Below are positions 52,410-60,961 of a stretch of DNA of 64,000 nucleotides, one piece after another. The position numbers and the translations under genes are program-made. Under the pieces are notes generated by a model. The model was not told where the DNA came from. It saw only the letters and a program-made list of their open reading frames with translations, and did not search any database. The stretch is from contig NZ_JBMMGT010000003.1 in assembly GCF_049366555.1 (NCBI RefSeq), positions 46,327 through 110,326 on the forward strand, given 5' to 3'. How positions within the stretch are numbered: position 1 is the first letter of the stretch; every line of letters starts with the position of its first letter. This stretch comes from Avibacterium volantium_A (GTDB taxonomy: Bacteria; Pseudomonadota; Gammaproteobacteria; Enterobacterales; Pasteurellaceae).

Positions 52410-52438
52410 ATAATAATAGTGAACGAAAAGTTCGTCAA
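52410..52438 (-). promoter_or_regulatory. promoter of the tRNA-Asp pair
   Basis: On the minus strand TTGACG (52438-52433) and TATTAT (52415-52410) are 17 bp apart. Downstream follows GCCTCTCGC, a GC-rich discriminator typical of stable-RNA promoters. Confidence 0.65.
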
Positions 52439-52481
52439 GCAATTTTTATACCCCACTGTTTAACTGATTAATGAATGAGCG

Positions 52482-53249
52482 CTAATGTATGCTTTCATTC
52501 TCCGTTCGTTTTATCCATAAACAGTTTTCTTTGCTTTTTTTGTTAATTAATTTTAAATAGTCTAAATGGGCTTGCTCTTCTTCTGCATTGGGTGTAATCA
52601 CAGTAAAATCTTGTGAAAAAACCACCGCACTTTCAATTTGTACTTCTTCTTCAATCTGTTGTATCGGTTCTTCGGTTTCGGCATCATCAAACAAGCTCGT
52701 TTGACCACCTGTCATTGCTAAATAAACATCGCCTAGAATCTCCGCATCCAGCAATGCACCGTGTAGTGTTCGTTTACTATTATCGATATGTAAACGATCA
52801 CAAAGTGCATCTAAGCTATTGCGCTTGCCGGGGTATTGCTGGCGAGCCATTTGTAAGGTATCTGTAACGGTACAAATATCGCTAGTCTTCACATTGCACT
52901 TGTGTTTTTCAAATTCATAATCCATAAACCCCACATCGAAGGGCGCATTATGAATCAGCAACTCAGCACCTTGAATAAACTCAATAAACTCTTGAGCCAC
53001 TTCAGAAAAACTTGGTTTATCCGCTAACATTTCATCAGTAATGCCGTGAACTTTAATTGCCTCAGGATCAACAGGGCGATCAGGTTTAATGTACAAATGC
53101 AGCTTTCGCCCCGTGTATTTGCGGTTAATCAATTCAACCGCACCGATCTCAATAATACAATGCCCCTCATAATGCGCACCAAATTGGTTCATACCAGTGG
53201 TTTCTGTATCTAGCACAATTTGACGTTCAGGGATAAGTGAAGTCGTCAT
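52482..53249 (-). CDS. dnaQ: DNA polymerase III epsilon subunit (proofreading)
   Basis: 3'-5' exonuclease of 255 residues. The DEDDh residues are seen: IVLDTETTGM (D, E), HNAPFDVGFMDYEF (D) and HGALLDAEILGDVY (H, D). The C-terminal segment, rich in Glu, links to the polymerase subunit. AGGA lies before the ATG. It diverges from rnhA with an 81-bp gap, as in E. coli. The product limits replication errors. Confidence 0.97.
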   Translation of the reverse strand: MTTSLIPERQIVLDTETTGMNQFGAHYEGHCIIEIGAVELINRKYTGRKLHLYIKPDRPVDPEAIKVHGITDEMLADKPSFSEVAQEFIEFIQGAELLIHNAPFDVGFMDYEFEKHKCNVKTSDICTVTDTLQMARQQYPGKRNSLDALCDRLHIDNSKRTLHGALLDAEILGDVYLAMTGGQTSLFDDAETEEPIQQIEEEVQIESAVVFSQDFTVITPNAEEEQAHLDYLKLINKKSKENCLWIKRTENESIH

Positions 53250-53330
53250 AGTTTTCCTATCTCTTTATTAAATTTTGCGGTATTATCGCCCCATTTGAAA
53301 AAAAATTATAGCTAAAATTTATCTGAATTT

Positions 53331-53792
53331 ATGTTGAAACATATTGAAATTTTCACTGATGGCTCCTGTCTAGGCAACCCCGGCGCGGGTGGCATAGGCA
53401 TTCTATTACGTTATAAACAGCACGAAAAACAAATTTCAAAAGGTTATTTCCAAACAACAAACAACCGAATGGAGCTGAGAGCCGTTATTGAGGCTTTAGC
53501 TAGCTTAAAAGAACCTTGTCAAGTTACTCTACATAGCGATAGCCAATATATGAAAAATGGCATTACTAAGTGGATTTTTAATTGGAAAAAAAATAACTGG
53601 AAATCTAGCACAGGCAAGCCAGTGAAAAACCAAGATTTATGGTTATTGCTTGATAATGAAACACAAAGACACCAAATACATTGGCAATGGGTGAAAGGAC
53701 ACAGCGGGCATCGAGAAAACGAAATCTGCGATCAACTCGCAAAACAAGGTGCAGAAAATCCAACGTTGGAAGATGTGGGGTATGAGCCGTAA
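53331..53792 (+). CDS. rnhA: ribonuclease HI
   Basis: RNase HI of 153 residues, which cuts RNA in RNA-DNA hybrids. The catalytic acids are in FTDGSCLGNPG (D10), NRMELRAVIEAL (E48), LHSDSQYMKNG (D70) and HRENEICDQLAKQGA (Asp). Length matches E. coli (155). It shares an intergenic region with dnaQ. Confidence 0.97.
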   Translation: MLKHIEIFTDGSCLGNPGAGGIGILLRYKQHEKQISKGYFQTTNNRMELRAVIEALASLKEPCQVTLHSDSQYMKNGITKWIFNWKKNNWKSSTGKPVKNQDLWLLLDNETQRHQIHWQWVKGHSGHRENEICDQLAKQGAENPTLEDVGYEP

Positions 53793-53861
53793 AATTAAGG
53801 ATCTTTCAAAAAAGATGTAGAAAATTAAAAAGCACTTTTAGAAATGGTTGTGTTAAATCAG

Positions 53862-53893
53862 AAAGAGTTGGTAAAATCCAACTCTTTTTGTTT
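53862..53893. terminator. terminator between rnhA and arcA
   Basis: AAAGAGTTGG-TAAAAT-CCAACTCTTT followed by TTGTTTTTG. Located between convergent genes. Confidence 0.85.
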
Positions 53894-53919
53894 TTGGGAA
53901 AGAAAGTGTGAGAATGAAT

Positions 53920-54633
53920 TTATCCTTCAATTTCTCCACAAAACCGATACCCTTCACCGTGGATAGTTGAGATAAGTTCTGGGGTGTCGGGGTGATCTTC
54001 AAAATGTTTACGAATACGACGAATAGTAACGTCCACCGTTCTATCTTGTGGCTTTAGCTCTCGCCCTGTCATTTTTTTCAATAATTCTTCGCGAGATTGG
54101 ATTTTTCCAGGGTTTTCGCAGAATTGTAACATTGCACGAAATTCGCTGCGTGGGAGTTTGTATTCTTCGCCTTCTGGATTAATTAAGGTGCGGCTGTTGA
54201 GATCTAACGTCCAGCCGTTGAAACGATATTGTTCCACTGGTTGTGAACTTTGCTTGGTGTTTTCAGCCATCGTACGTTGTAATAAATTTCTCGCACGAAT
54301 AGTTAATTCTCTCGGATTAAAAGGCTTGGTGATGTAATCATCAGCACCGATTTCTAAACCTAAAATTTTATCTACTTCATTATCACGCCCAGTTAAGAAC
54401 ATTAACGCCGTGTTGGTGGTTTCGCGCAATTCTCGTGCGAGCATTAGCCCATTTTTACCAGGTAAATTAATGTCCATAATGACAAGATTAATGTCTTGGC
54501 TGGAGAGAATTTTGTGCATTTGTACGCCATCATTGGCTTCAAATACGTCATATCCTTCTGCTTCAAAAATGCTTTTTAGCGTGTTTCTTGTAATGGCTTC
54601 ATCTTCAACGATTAAAATTTTTGCGGTAACCAT
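53920..54633 (-). CDS. arcA: ArcA response regulator
   Basis: OmpR-type regulator of 237 residues, the partner of ArcB in anoxic redox control. Receiver with D54 in VIMDINLPGKNG and acidic E10/D11, then a winged-helix domain (VDVTIRRIRKHFEDHPDTPELISTIHGEGYRF). GGAAGAG lies eight bases before the ATG. An FNR-type palindrome lies upstream. The sensor arcB is at 11427-13298. Confidence 0.97.
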   Translation of the reverse strand: MVTAKILIVEDEAITRNTLKSIFEAEGYDVFEANDGVQMHKILSSQDINLVIMDINLPGKNGLMLARELRETTNTALMFLTGRDNEVDKILGLEIGADDYITKPFNPRELTIRARNLLQRTMAENTKQSSQPVEQYRFNGWTLDLNSRTLINPEGEEYKLPRSEFRAMLQFCENPGKIQSREELLKKMTGRELKPQDRTVDVTIRRIRKHFEDHPDTPELISTIHGEGYRFCGEIEG

Positions 54634-54762
54634 ATTCGCATCTCTTCCTTTCCAATATTGATTGGCGAGTTAAAACTAACAATTCTAGGGTATTCTAAGT
54701 TTGCCATTGTATAATTGCAACATTATTGTAACAAGTAGGATAAATGAATTCTGCGTGCTTTT

Positions 54763-54776
54763 ATGATCTAAATCAT
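54763..54776. promoter_or_regulatory. FNR-like box upstream of arcA
   Basis: ATGATCTAAATCAT is a symmetric TGAT-N4-ATCA site, differing from the FNR consensus only at the outermost pair. It lies about 130 bp before the arcA ATG. E. coli arcA is FNR-activated. Confidence 0.5.
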
Positions 54777-54858
54777 AGGTTTTATTGCTTTATTTTATAA
54801 AAAAGAAACGCTCTCTGAAAAATTCAGAGAGCGATATGGAAATATATCTTATAACATC

Positions 54859-55002
54859 TTAGCGTTTTTTCTTTTTGCCCCCTTGACGCGCTTTAAAGCG
54901 TGGATTTTCTTTACAAATAACATACACCACACCTTGGCGGCGTACCACTTTGCATTTTGGGTGGCGCGTTTTGGCGGTTTTTAATGAAGAAAGTACTTGC
55001 AT
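54859..55002 (-). CDS. 50S ribosomal protein L36, type B
   Basis: A 47-residue protein starting MQVLSSLKTAKTRHPKCKVV and ending in GGKKKKR. It is the longer alternative L36 (YkgO-like), which lacks the full Zn ribbon: only C17 and C30 (with H14) remain. The gene is below the usual length cutoff. It follows the L31 gene by 9 bp on the minus strand, as in the E. coli ykgM-ykgO pair, normally induced by zinc shortage. Confidence 0.93.
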   Translation of the reverse strand: MQVLSSLKTAKTRHPKCKVVRRQGVVYVICKENPRFKARQGGKKKKR

Positions 55003-55011
55003 TATTTGTCC

Positions 55012-55278
55012 TTATTTTGATTTGAGTGAGCCGAATTTACTGTATCTGTTTAGGAAGCTACTTGCTCTGCCTTCGTTATTAATTTGTCTGGTTTTTCCTG
55101 TATAAAATGGGTGCGATGCAGATGAAGTATCACACATAAAGACAGGATACTCTTTGCCATCTTCCCATTTCATTGTTTGAGTGGTTCTGGCGCAAGAACG
55201 AATTAAAAAGCCTTGTTTGGCATTGCTGTCGTAAAAAAGTACAGTGCGGTAATTTTCTGGGTGAATCCCTTTTTTCAT
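55012..55278 (-). CDS. rpmE2: 50S ribosomal protein L31, type B
   Basis: Alternative L31 (YkgM-like) of 88 residues: MKKGIHPENYRTVLFYDS, then SASHPFYTGK and a basic tail. It lacks the CxxC zinc-binding pairs of type A L31, so it needs no zinc. GGAG lies before the ATG. A perfect TGATAAT half-site (55343-55349, minus strand) lies 65 bp upstream, but no full Zur palindrome is visible. Forms a transcript with the L36 gene. Confidence 0.95.
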   Translation of the reverse strand: MKKGIHPENYRTVLFYDSNAKQGFLIRSCARTTQTMKWEDGKEYPVFMCDTSSASHPFYTGKTRQINNEGRASSFLNRYSKFGSLKSK

Positions 55279-55527
55279 TTGATAACTCCTTATTTTTTAC
55301 TGCGAAATAACTAGGCTAGGCATACTATATTAAATAGGAACGATTATCAACTCTTATTTTTCTTTGAGAAATAAGTGTGGCTGTTAAGAATCTTAAGACA
55401 ACGAAAAAAATAAGATAAAGTGAAAGAACTCAAGACTTTTTATACATCTCGTGCGTTGATACTGTGCTAGAATGAAGCCACATAGATTAGCTTTAGGTTT
55501 TAACATTCAATAGGTTAGCAAGCGAGA

Positions 55528-57246
55528 ATGAAAAAGATTTTTACCTTTTTGCTTTGTTTTTGCAACGCACTTGTGGTGCAGGCAGGGCTTTTTGATAGCA
55601 AACCGCAATTTTTGAAGGCTGATGAAGCTTTTCAATTTTCTGCCCATTCTAATGGGGAGAGCTTGCAATTAGCGTGGCAAATTGCACCAGATTATTATCT
55701 CTACAAAAAAGAAATCTTGCTTGAACAAGGGGAGCAAAAGGTCGCAAATCTACCTTTTCCGCCAGCAGAAAAATATCAAGATGAATTTTTTGGCGAAACG
55801 GAAATTTACCGTGATCATCTCACCTTAAATGTGCCGATTTCATCAGCAACGCCACAAGCCTTTTCTGTTACCTACCAAGGTTGCACGAAAGGCTTTTGCT
55901 ATCCGCCTGAAACTAAAACCGTGCAATGGCAGCCTTTAGCAACCCATTCCGCAGAAAAAACGACACAAAAAAACACCGCACTTTTACCTGCGTTAAATGA
56001 ACAACAATCCTTGGCGCAACGTCTGTTTGAAAGCAAATATGCGGTATTTGGCTTTTTCTTATTAGGCTTAGGCTTAGCGTTTACCCCTTGTGTATTGCCA
56101 ATGTTGCCGCTGCTTTCTGCCGTGGTGATTGGCAGCGGGCAACGCCCAAGCACGGCGCGCGCGTTGGGATTAAGCCTTGCTTATGTGCAAGGAATGGCGC
56201 TCACTTATACTTTACTCGGTCTAGCCGTGGCCGCCATCGGATTGCCTTTCCAAATTGCGTTGCAAAGCCCTTATGTACTCATCGGTTTATCGGTGATTTT
56301 CGTTCTGCTCGCCTTATCAATGTTCGGTATGTTCACCTTACAACTGCCATCATCATTACAAACCAAGCTCACCTTGTTAAGCCAAAAACAAAAGAGCGGT
56401 GCATTTGGCGGCGTTTTTGTGATGGGAATGATCGCAGGCCTTGTGGCATCACCTTGCACTTCCGCACCGCTATCGGGCGCATTGCTTTATGTGGCACAAA
56501 GCGGAGATCTATTTACTGGTGCAATTACCCTTTATTTACTTGCGTTGGGAATGGGCGTACCACTGATTTTAGCCACGGTTTTCGGCAACCGCATTTTGCC
56601 AAAATCAGGCGAATGGTTAGAAAAAGTAAAAGTGATTTTCGGCTTTGTAATGCTTGCTTTGCCGGTTTTCCTGCTTTCTCGTATTCTGCCTGAAATCTGG
56701 GAAAATCGTTTATGGGCGCTACTTGGCGTGTCTTTCTGCTTATGGGCAGGCTTGCAAATCAAAGGGCAGGGCATTGGCTGGGTGTTGCGTATTGGATTTT
56801 TTATCTTAGCGATGATCTTGGTGAAACCACTGCAAACTTGGCTCTGGAATGAACCTGATTTAGCACAAACAACGCGCGCGCATCAAACCGCGTTCCAAAA
56901 AGTAAGCAGCTATGACGAACTACAAAAAATCTTGCAAAAAAACGACCGCACTTTTGCAATGCTTGATCTTTATGCCGATTGGTGCGTGGTCTGTAAAGAG
57001 TTTGAAAAATATACTTTTTCCAATGCCAACGTTCAGCAGGCCCTTGACGATATTTTATTGTTACAAGTAGATATGACCAAAAATAGCCTAGAAAACAAAG
57101 CGTTAATGGAAAAACTGAATGTACTAGGCCTACCCACCATCATCTTTTTTGATAAACAAGGCAACGAAATTGAACCCGCCCGCATTACGGGATTTATGAA
57201 TGCTGATGAATTTTTGGGGTGGTTGCAGCAGCGTTTAGGATTTTAG
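55528..57246 (+). CDS. dsbD: thiol:disulfide interchange protein DsbD
   Basis: DsbD of 572 residues, which carries electrons from cytoplasmic thioredoxin to periplasmic DsbC/DsbG and CcmG. Order: signal peptide (near VVQAG), N-terminal domain with a Cys pair (GCTKGFCYPP), an eight-helix core with two Cys (TPCVLPMLPLL and ASPCTSAPLSG), and a C-terminal thioredoxin domain with CVVC (DWCVVCKEF). Complete. Monocistronic, with a 249-bp upstream region shared with rpmE2. Confidence 0.96.
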   Translation: MKKIFTFLLCFCNALVVQAGLFDSKPQFLKADEAFQFSAHSNGESLQLAWQIAPDYYLYKKEILLEQGEQKVANLPFPPAEKYQDEFFGETEIYRDHLTLNVPISSATPQAFSVTYQGCTKGFCYPPETKTVQWQPLATHSAEKTTQKNTALLPALNEQQSLAQRLFESKYAVFGFFLLGLGLAFTPCVLPMLPLLSAVVIGSGQRPSTARALGLSLAYVQGMALTYTLLGLAVAAIGLPFQIALQSPYVLIGLSVIFVLLALSMFGMFTLQLPSSLQTKLTLLSQKQKSGAFGGVFVMGMIAGLVASPCTSAPLSGALLYVAQSGDLFTGAITLYLLALGMGVPLILATVFGNRILPKSGEWLEKVKVIFGFVMLALPVFLLSRILPEIWENRLWALLGVSFCLWAGLQIKGQGIGWVLRIGFFILAMILVKPLQTWLWNEPDLAQTTRAHQTAFQKVSSYDELQKILQKNDRTFAMLDLYADWCVVCKEFEKYTFSNANVQQALDDILLLQVDMTKNSLENKALMEKLNVLGLPTIIFFDKQGNEIEPARITGFMNADEFLGWLQQRLGF

Positions 57247-57366
57247 ATTGTTTACAAATAAGAAAAAGTGATTTTCATTATTATGAATTGTATAGGTAAT
57301 GCAATTCCGTTATGATACGCGCTCTTTCGCTCCTACTGGAGTAAGATTATTTTTAAAGGAAACATT

Positions 57367-57774
57367 ATGAATTCATTAAATAAACTTAGCCCTTATGCAC
57401 TCGGATTATTACGCATTATTGCAGGCTATATGTTTTTATTACACGGCACGTCAAAATTCTTTGAATACCCAGTTTCAATGACAGGTGGCAACGGTGCTGT
57501 GGAACTCTTTTCAATGATGGGCATTGGCGGAATGTTAGAAATCGTTGGTGGCGTATTATTGATTTTAGGGTTATTTACCCGCCCAGTGGCATTCATTCTT
57601 TCTGGTATGATGGCGGTGGCATATTTCCAAATTCACGCATCTTTGGATAACGTGTTATTGCCAATCGTCAATAAAGGTGAGCTTGCTGCACTATATTCTT
57701 TAGTTTTCTTAAACTTTGTGTTCTTAGGCGCAGGCGCTTTTGCATTAGATAACAAAGTTTGCAAGAAGAGCTAA
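57367..57774 (+). CDS. DoxX family membrane protein
   Basis: A 135-residue protein with four hydrophobic helices of the DoxX type (LGLLRIIAGYMFLLHGTSKF, GGMLEIVGGVLLILGLFTRP). Relatives are quinol-oxidase subunits or parts of thiol-stress complexes; no specific role can be assigned. AAAGGAAA lies before the ATG. Single gene with its own terminator. Confidence 0.88.
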   Translation: MNSLNKLSPYALGLLRIIAGYMFLLHGTSKFFEYPVSMTGGNGAVELFSMMGIGGMLEIVGGVLLILGLFTRPVAFILSGMMAVAYFQIHASLDNVLLPIVNKGELAALYSLVFLNFVFLGAGAFALDNKVCKKS

Positions 57775-57810
57775 TAAAACTAATTTGTCTTTTTTAGAGT
57801 TGTTGATTTT

Positions 57811-57835
57811 AACCCGCGTTAGCGGGTTTTTTTGT
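57811..57835 (+). terminator. DoxX gene terminator
   Basis: AACCCGC-GTTA-GCGGGTT followed by TTTTTGT. Confidence 0.85.
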
Positions 57836-57943
57836 CTTTTAAGAAAAATAATTCAAAAATGCACCGCACTTTTGGTACGCCTTGCCTATGGAAATTTTGA
57901 GTTGTTGGTTTTTTGTTAAGAAATTTGATTTCGTGCTACATAA

Positions 57944-57965
57944 AAGCAAACGATTGCGTTATAAT
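57944..57965. promoter_or_regulatory. PurR box and -10 of purHD
   Basis: AAGCAAACGATTGCGT (57944-57959) matches the PurR palindrome at 14 of 16 positions. A perfect TATAAT (57960-57965) directly abuts it, so PurR would block the promoter. The core GCAAACGATTGCGT is identical to that of the purMN site. Confidence 0.8.
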
Positions 57966-58005
57966 GCGGGCGTTTTTTCATTTCATTAAATTAAAGGAAA
58001 TCTCA

Positions 58006-59610
58006 ATGCAACCAAATCGCCCAATTCGTCAGGCTTTACTTAGTGTTTCAGACAAAACTGGTATTGTGGAATTTGCTCAAGGCTTAGTGCAACGTGGAGT
58101 GAAACTGCTTTCCACTGGTGGCACGGCAAAATTATTAATGGAAAAAGGTTTGCCTGTTATCGAAGTATCCGATTACACAGGCTTTTCAGAAATGATGGAC
58201 GGGCGCGTGAAAACCCTGCACCCGAAAGTTCACGGCGGTATTTTAGGGCGCCGTGGGGTTGATGATGAAATAATGGCGCAGCACCAAATTGATCCCATTG
58301 ATATGGTGGTGGTGAATCTTTATCCTTTCGCCCAAACCGTGGCAAAACCAGATTGTACTCTTGAAGATGCAGTAGAAAATATTGATATTGGTGGCCCAAC
58401 AATGGTGCGATCTGCAGCGAAAAACCATAAAGATGTGGCGATTGTGGTGAATAATCAGGATTTTTCCGCGATTTTGGCAGAAATGGATCAAAATCAAAAT
58501 GGCTTAACCTTAGAAACACGTTTTGATTTAGCCATCAAAGCCTTTGAGCATACCGCACAATATGATGCGATGATCGCCAACTATTTTGGCAAATTGGTGA
58601 AACCTTATTTTGCTGCAGATGAAGACGAGCAAAATGCCTTGTGCGGGCAATTCCCACGCACCTTGAATTTGAATTTTATTCGCAAACAAACAATGCGTTA
58701 TGGGGAAAATGGCCATCAAAATGCCGCATTTTATGTGGAAAAAGAACAAAAAGAAGCCAGCGTATCCACCGCAAAACAGCTACAAGGCAAAGCCCTTTCT
58801 TATAACAATATTGCCGATACGGACGCCGCACTAGAATGTGTGAAAAGTTTTAATGAACCTGCTTGTGTGATCGTGAAACACGCGAATCCTTGTGGTGTTG
58901 CCTTAGGCGAGGATATTTTAGACGCCTACAACCGCGCTTATCAAACCGATCCAACTTCCGCTTTCGGCGGCATTATTGCCTTTAACCGCCCTTTAGACGA
59001 AGCAACGGCACAAGCTATTGTTGATCGTCAATTTGTTGAAGTGATTATTGTCCCAGTGGTGCAAGATGCGGCGAAAGCCGTATTGAAAGCAAAGAAAAAT
59101 GTGCGTGTTTTAGAATGTGGTGAATGGCATAGCGAGCCACAGCAACGCTTAGATTTTAAACGAGTTAATGGCGGATTATTAGTGCAAGATAGCGATTTAG
59201 GAATGGAGGATCTTGCTGATTTACAAGTGGTGAGCAAGCGTAAGCCAACAGAAAAAGAACTGCAAGATTTACTGTTTTGCTGGAAAGTGGCGAAATTTGT
59301 GAAATCGAACGCCATTGTGTATGCCAAAGATAATCAAACCATCGGCATTGGCGCAGGACAAATGAGCCGTGTTTATTCCGCCAAAATTGCGGGCATTAAA
59401 GCACAAGATGAAGGCTTGGAAGTGAAAGGTTGCGTAATGGCGTCCGATGCGTTCTTCCCATTCCGTGATGGCATTGATGCCGCAGCTAAAGTAGGCATTG
59501 AATGTGTGATTCACCCAGGTGGTTCAATGCGTGATCAAGAAGTGATCGATGCCGCAGATGAACACAATATGGTGATGGTGCTAACGGGAATGCGTCATTT
59601 CCGTCATTAA
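58006..59610 (+). CDS. purH: bifunctional AICAR transformylase / IMP cyclohydrolase
   Basis: PurH of 534 residues, the last two steps of IMP synthesis. The N-terminal cyclohydrolase domain (RQALLSVSDKTGIVEFAQGL, DGRVKTLHPKVHGG) is followed by the transformylase domain (VKHANPCGVA with its key Lys-His, and SDAFFPFRDGID). I chose ATG 58006: AAAGGAAA lies upstream and the N-terminus then matches the family. The in-frame start at 57913 would run through the PurR box. purD follows. Confidence 0.97.
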   Translation: MQPNRPIRQALLSVSDKTGIVEFAQGLVQRGVKLLSTGGTAKLLMEKGLPVIEVSDYTGFSEMMDGRVKTLHPKVHGGILGRRGVDDEIMAQHQIDPIDMVVVNLYPFAQTVAKPDCTLEDAVENIDIGGPTMVRSAAKNHKDVAIVVNNQDFSAILAEMDQNQNGLTLETRFDLAIKAFEHTAQYDAMIANYFGKLVKPYFAADEDEQNALCGQFPRTLNLNFIRKQTMRYGENGHQNAAFYVEKEQKEASVSTAKQLQGKALSYNNIADTDAALECVKSFNEPACVIVKHANPCGVALGEDILDAYNRAYQTDPTSAFGGIIAFNRPLDEATAQAIVDRQFVEVIIVPVVQDAAKAVLKAKKNVRVLECGEWHSEPQQRLDFKRVNGGLLVQDSDLGMEDLADLQVVSKRKPTEKELQDLLFCWKVAKFVKSNAIVYAKDNQTIGIGAGQMSRVYSAKIAGIKAQDEGLEVKGCVMASDAFFPFRDGIDAAAKVGIECVIHPGGSMRDQEVIDAADEHNMVMVLTGMRHFRH

Positions 59611-59631
59611 TTAAAAGTGGGGTAGAAAAAA

Positions 59632-60933
59632 ATGAATATTTTAATTATCGGAAATGGTGGGCGTGAACACGCCCTTGCGTGGAAAGCAGCGCAATCCCCT
59701 TTAGCCAGTAAAGTGTTTGTTGCCCCAGGCAACGCAGGCACGGCGAGAGAAAAGGGCTTCGGCAAAAGTGCGGTGGAAAATGTGGCAATTTCTGCGACAG
59801 ATATTCCAGCATTAGTGAAATTTGCCCAAGAAAATCAAGTGGGCTTAACCATTGTTGGGCCAGAAGCCCCGTTGGTAGCAGGCGTTGTCGATGCCTTTGA
59901 ACAAGCAGGTTTAACCATTTTTGGCCCAACTCAAGCCGCCGCGCAGCTAGAAGGTTCAAAAGCATTCACCAAAGATTTCTTAGCACGTCATCAAATTCCA
60001 ACGGCAGAATATCAAAACTTCACAGACGTGGAGCAAGCCCTGGCTTATGTTCGCCAAAAAGGCGCGCCGATTGTGATTAAAGCAGACGGCTTAGCGGCGG
60101 GTAAAGGCGTGATTGTAGCAATGACGTTAGCGGAAGCAGAAGAAGCAATTAAAGATATGCTTTCAGGCAACGCCTTTGGTGATGCAGGTTCACGCGTGGT
60201 GATTGAAGAATTTTTAGACGGCGAAGAAGCCAGTTTTATCGTGATGGTGGACGGCAAAAATGTTGAGCCAATGGCAACCAGCCAAGATCACAAGCGTGTG
60301 GGTGAGGGCGACAAAGGCTTAAATACCGGCGGAATGGGCGCTTATTCGCCAGCCCCTGTAGTTACCCCTGAAATTCATCAGCGTGTAATGGAGCAAATTA
60401 TTTATCCAACCGTGCAAGGAATGGCGGCCGAAGGCAATGTGTATAAAGGCTTTTTATATGCAGGCCTGATGATCGATAAAAATGGTCAGCCAAAAGTGAT
60501 TGAATTTAACTGTCGTTTTGGTGATCCTGAAACGCAACCTATTATGATGCGAATGGATTCTGATTTGGTGGAACTTTGCTTAAAAGCCTGCGAAGGGAAG
60601 TTGGATCAAGTTAAATCGCAATGGAAAAAACAAGCCGCGCTAGGCATCGTGCTTGCTGCAGAAGGCTATCCTGCGGATTATCGCAAAGGCGATGAAATCC
60701 AAGGGTTACCAACTACTGAGCAGGCAGATGAAAAAGTTTTCCTTGCAGGTGTGAGTGAAGAAAACGGCAAATTAGTGACCAACGGCGGCCGTGTTCTTTG
60801 TGCCACCGCATTAGGTGATTCCGTGCTTGACGCTCAACAGAAAGCCTTAAAACTCGCTGAACAAATTCAATGGCAAGGACGTTTCTTCCGCCGTGATATT
60901 GGTTGGAGAGCTATTGCACGCGAGAAGTCATAA
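59632..60933 (+). CDS. purD: phosphoribosylamine-glycine ligase
   Basis: GAR synthetase of 433 residues with an ATP-grasp fold. MNILIIGNGGREHALAWKAAQS, GLAAGKGVIVA and the metal-binding VIEFNCRFGDPETQP are typical. It is 21 bp after purH in a PurR-controlled operon. Glycine for this step comes from glyA, about 1.7 kb downstream. Confidence 0.98.
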   Translation: MNILIIGNGGREHALAWKAAQSPLASKVFVAPGNAGTAREKGFGKSAVENVAISATDIPALVKFAQENQVGLTIVGPEAPLVAGVVDAFEQAGLTIFGPTQAAAQLEGSKAFTKDFLARHQIPTAEYQNFTDVEQALAYVRQKGAPIVIKADGLAAGKGVIVAMTLAEAEEAIKDMLSGNAFGDAGSRVVIEEFLDGEEASFIVMVDGKNVEPMATSQDHKRVGEGDKGLNTGGMGAYSPAPVVTPEIHQRVMEQIIYPTVQGMAAEGNVYKGFLYAGLMIDKNGQPKVIEFNCRFGDPETQPIMMRMDSDLVELCLKACEGKLDQVKSQWKKQAALGIVLAAEGYPADYRKGDEIQGLPTTEQADEKVFLAGVSEENGKLVTNGGRVLCATALGDSVLDAQQKALKLAEQIQWQGRFFRRDIGWRAIAREKS

Positions 60934-60961
60934 TAGAGAAGTAATAAGAAAAAGGAGAAAT

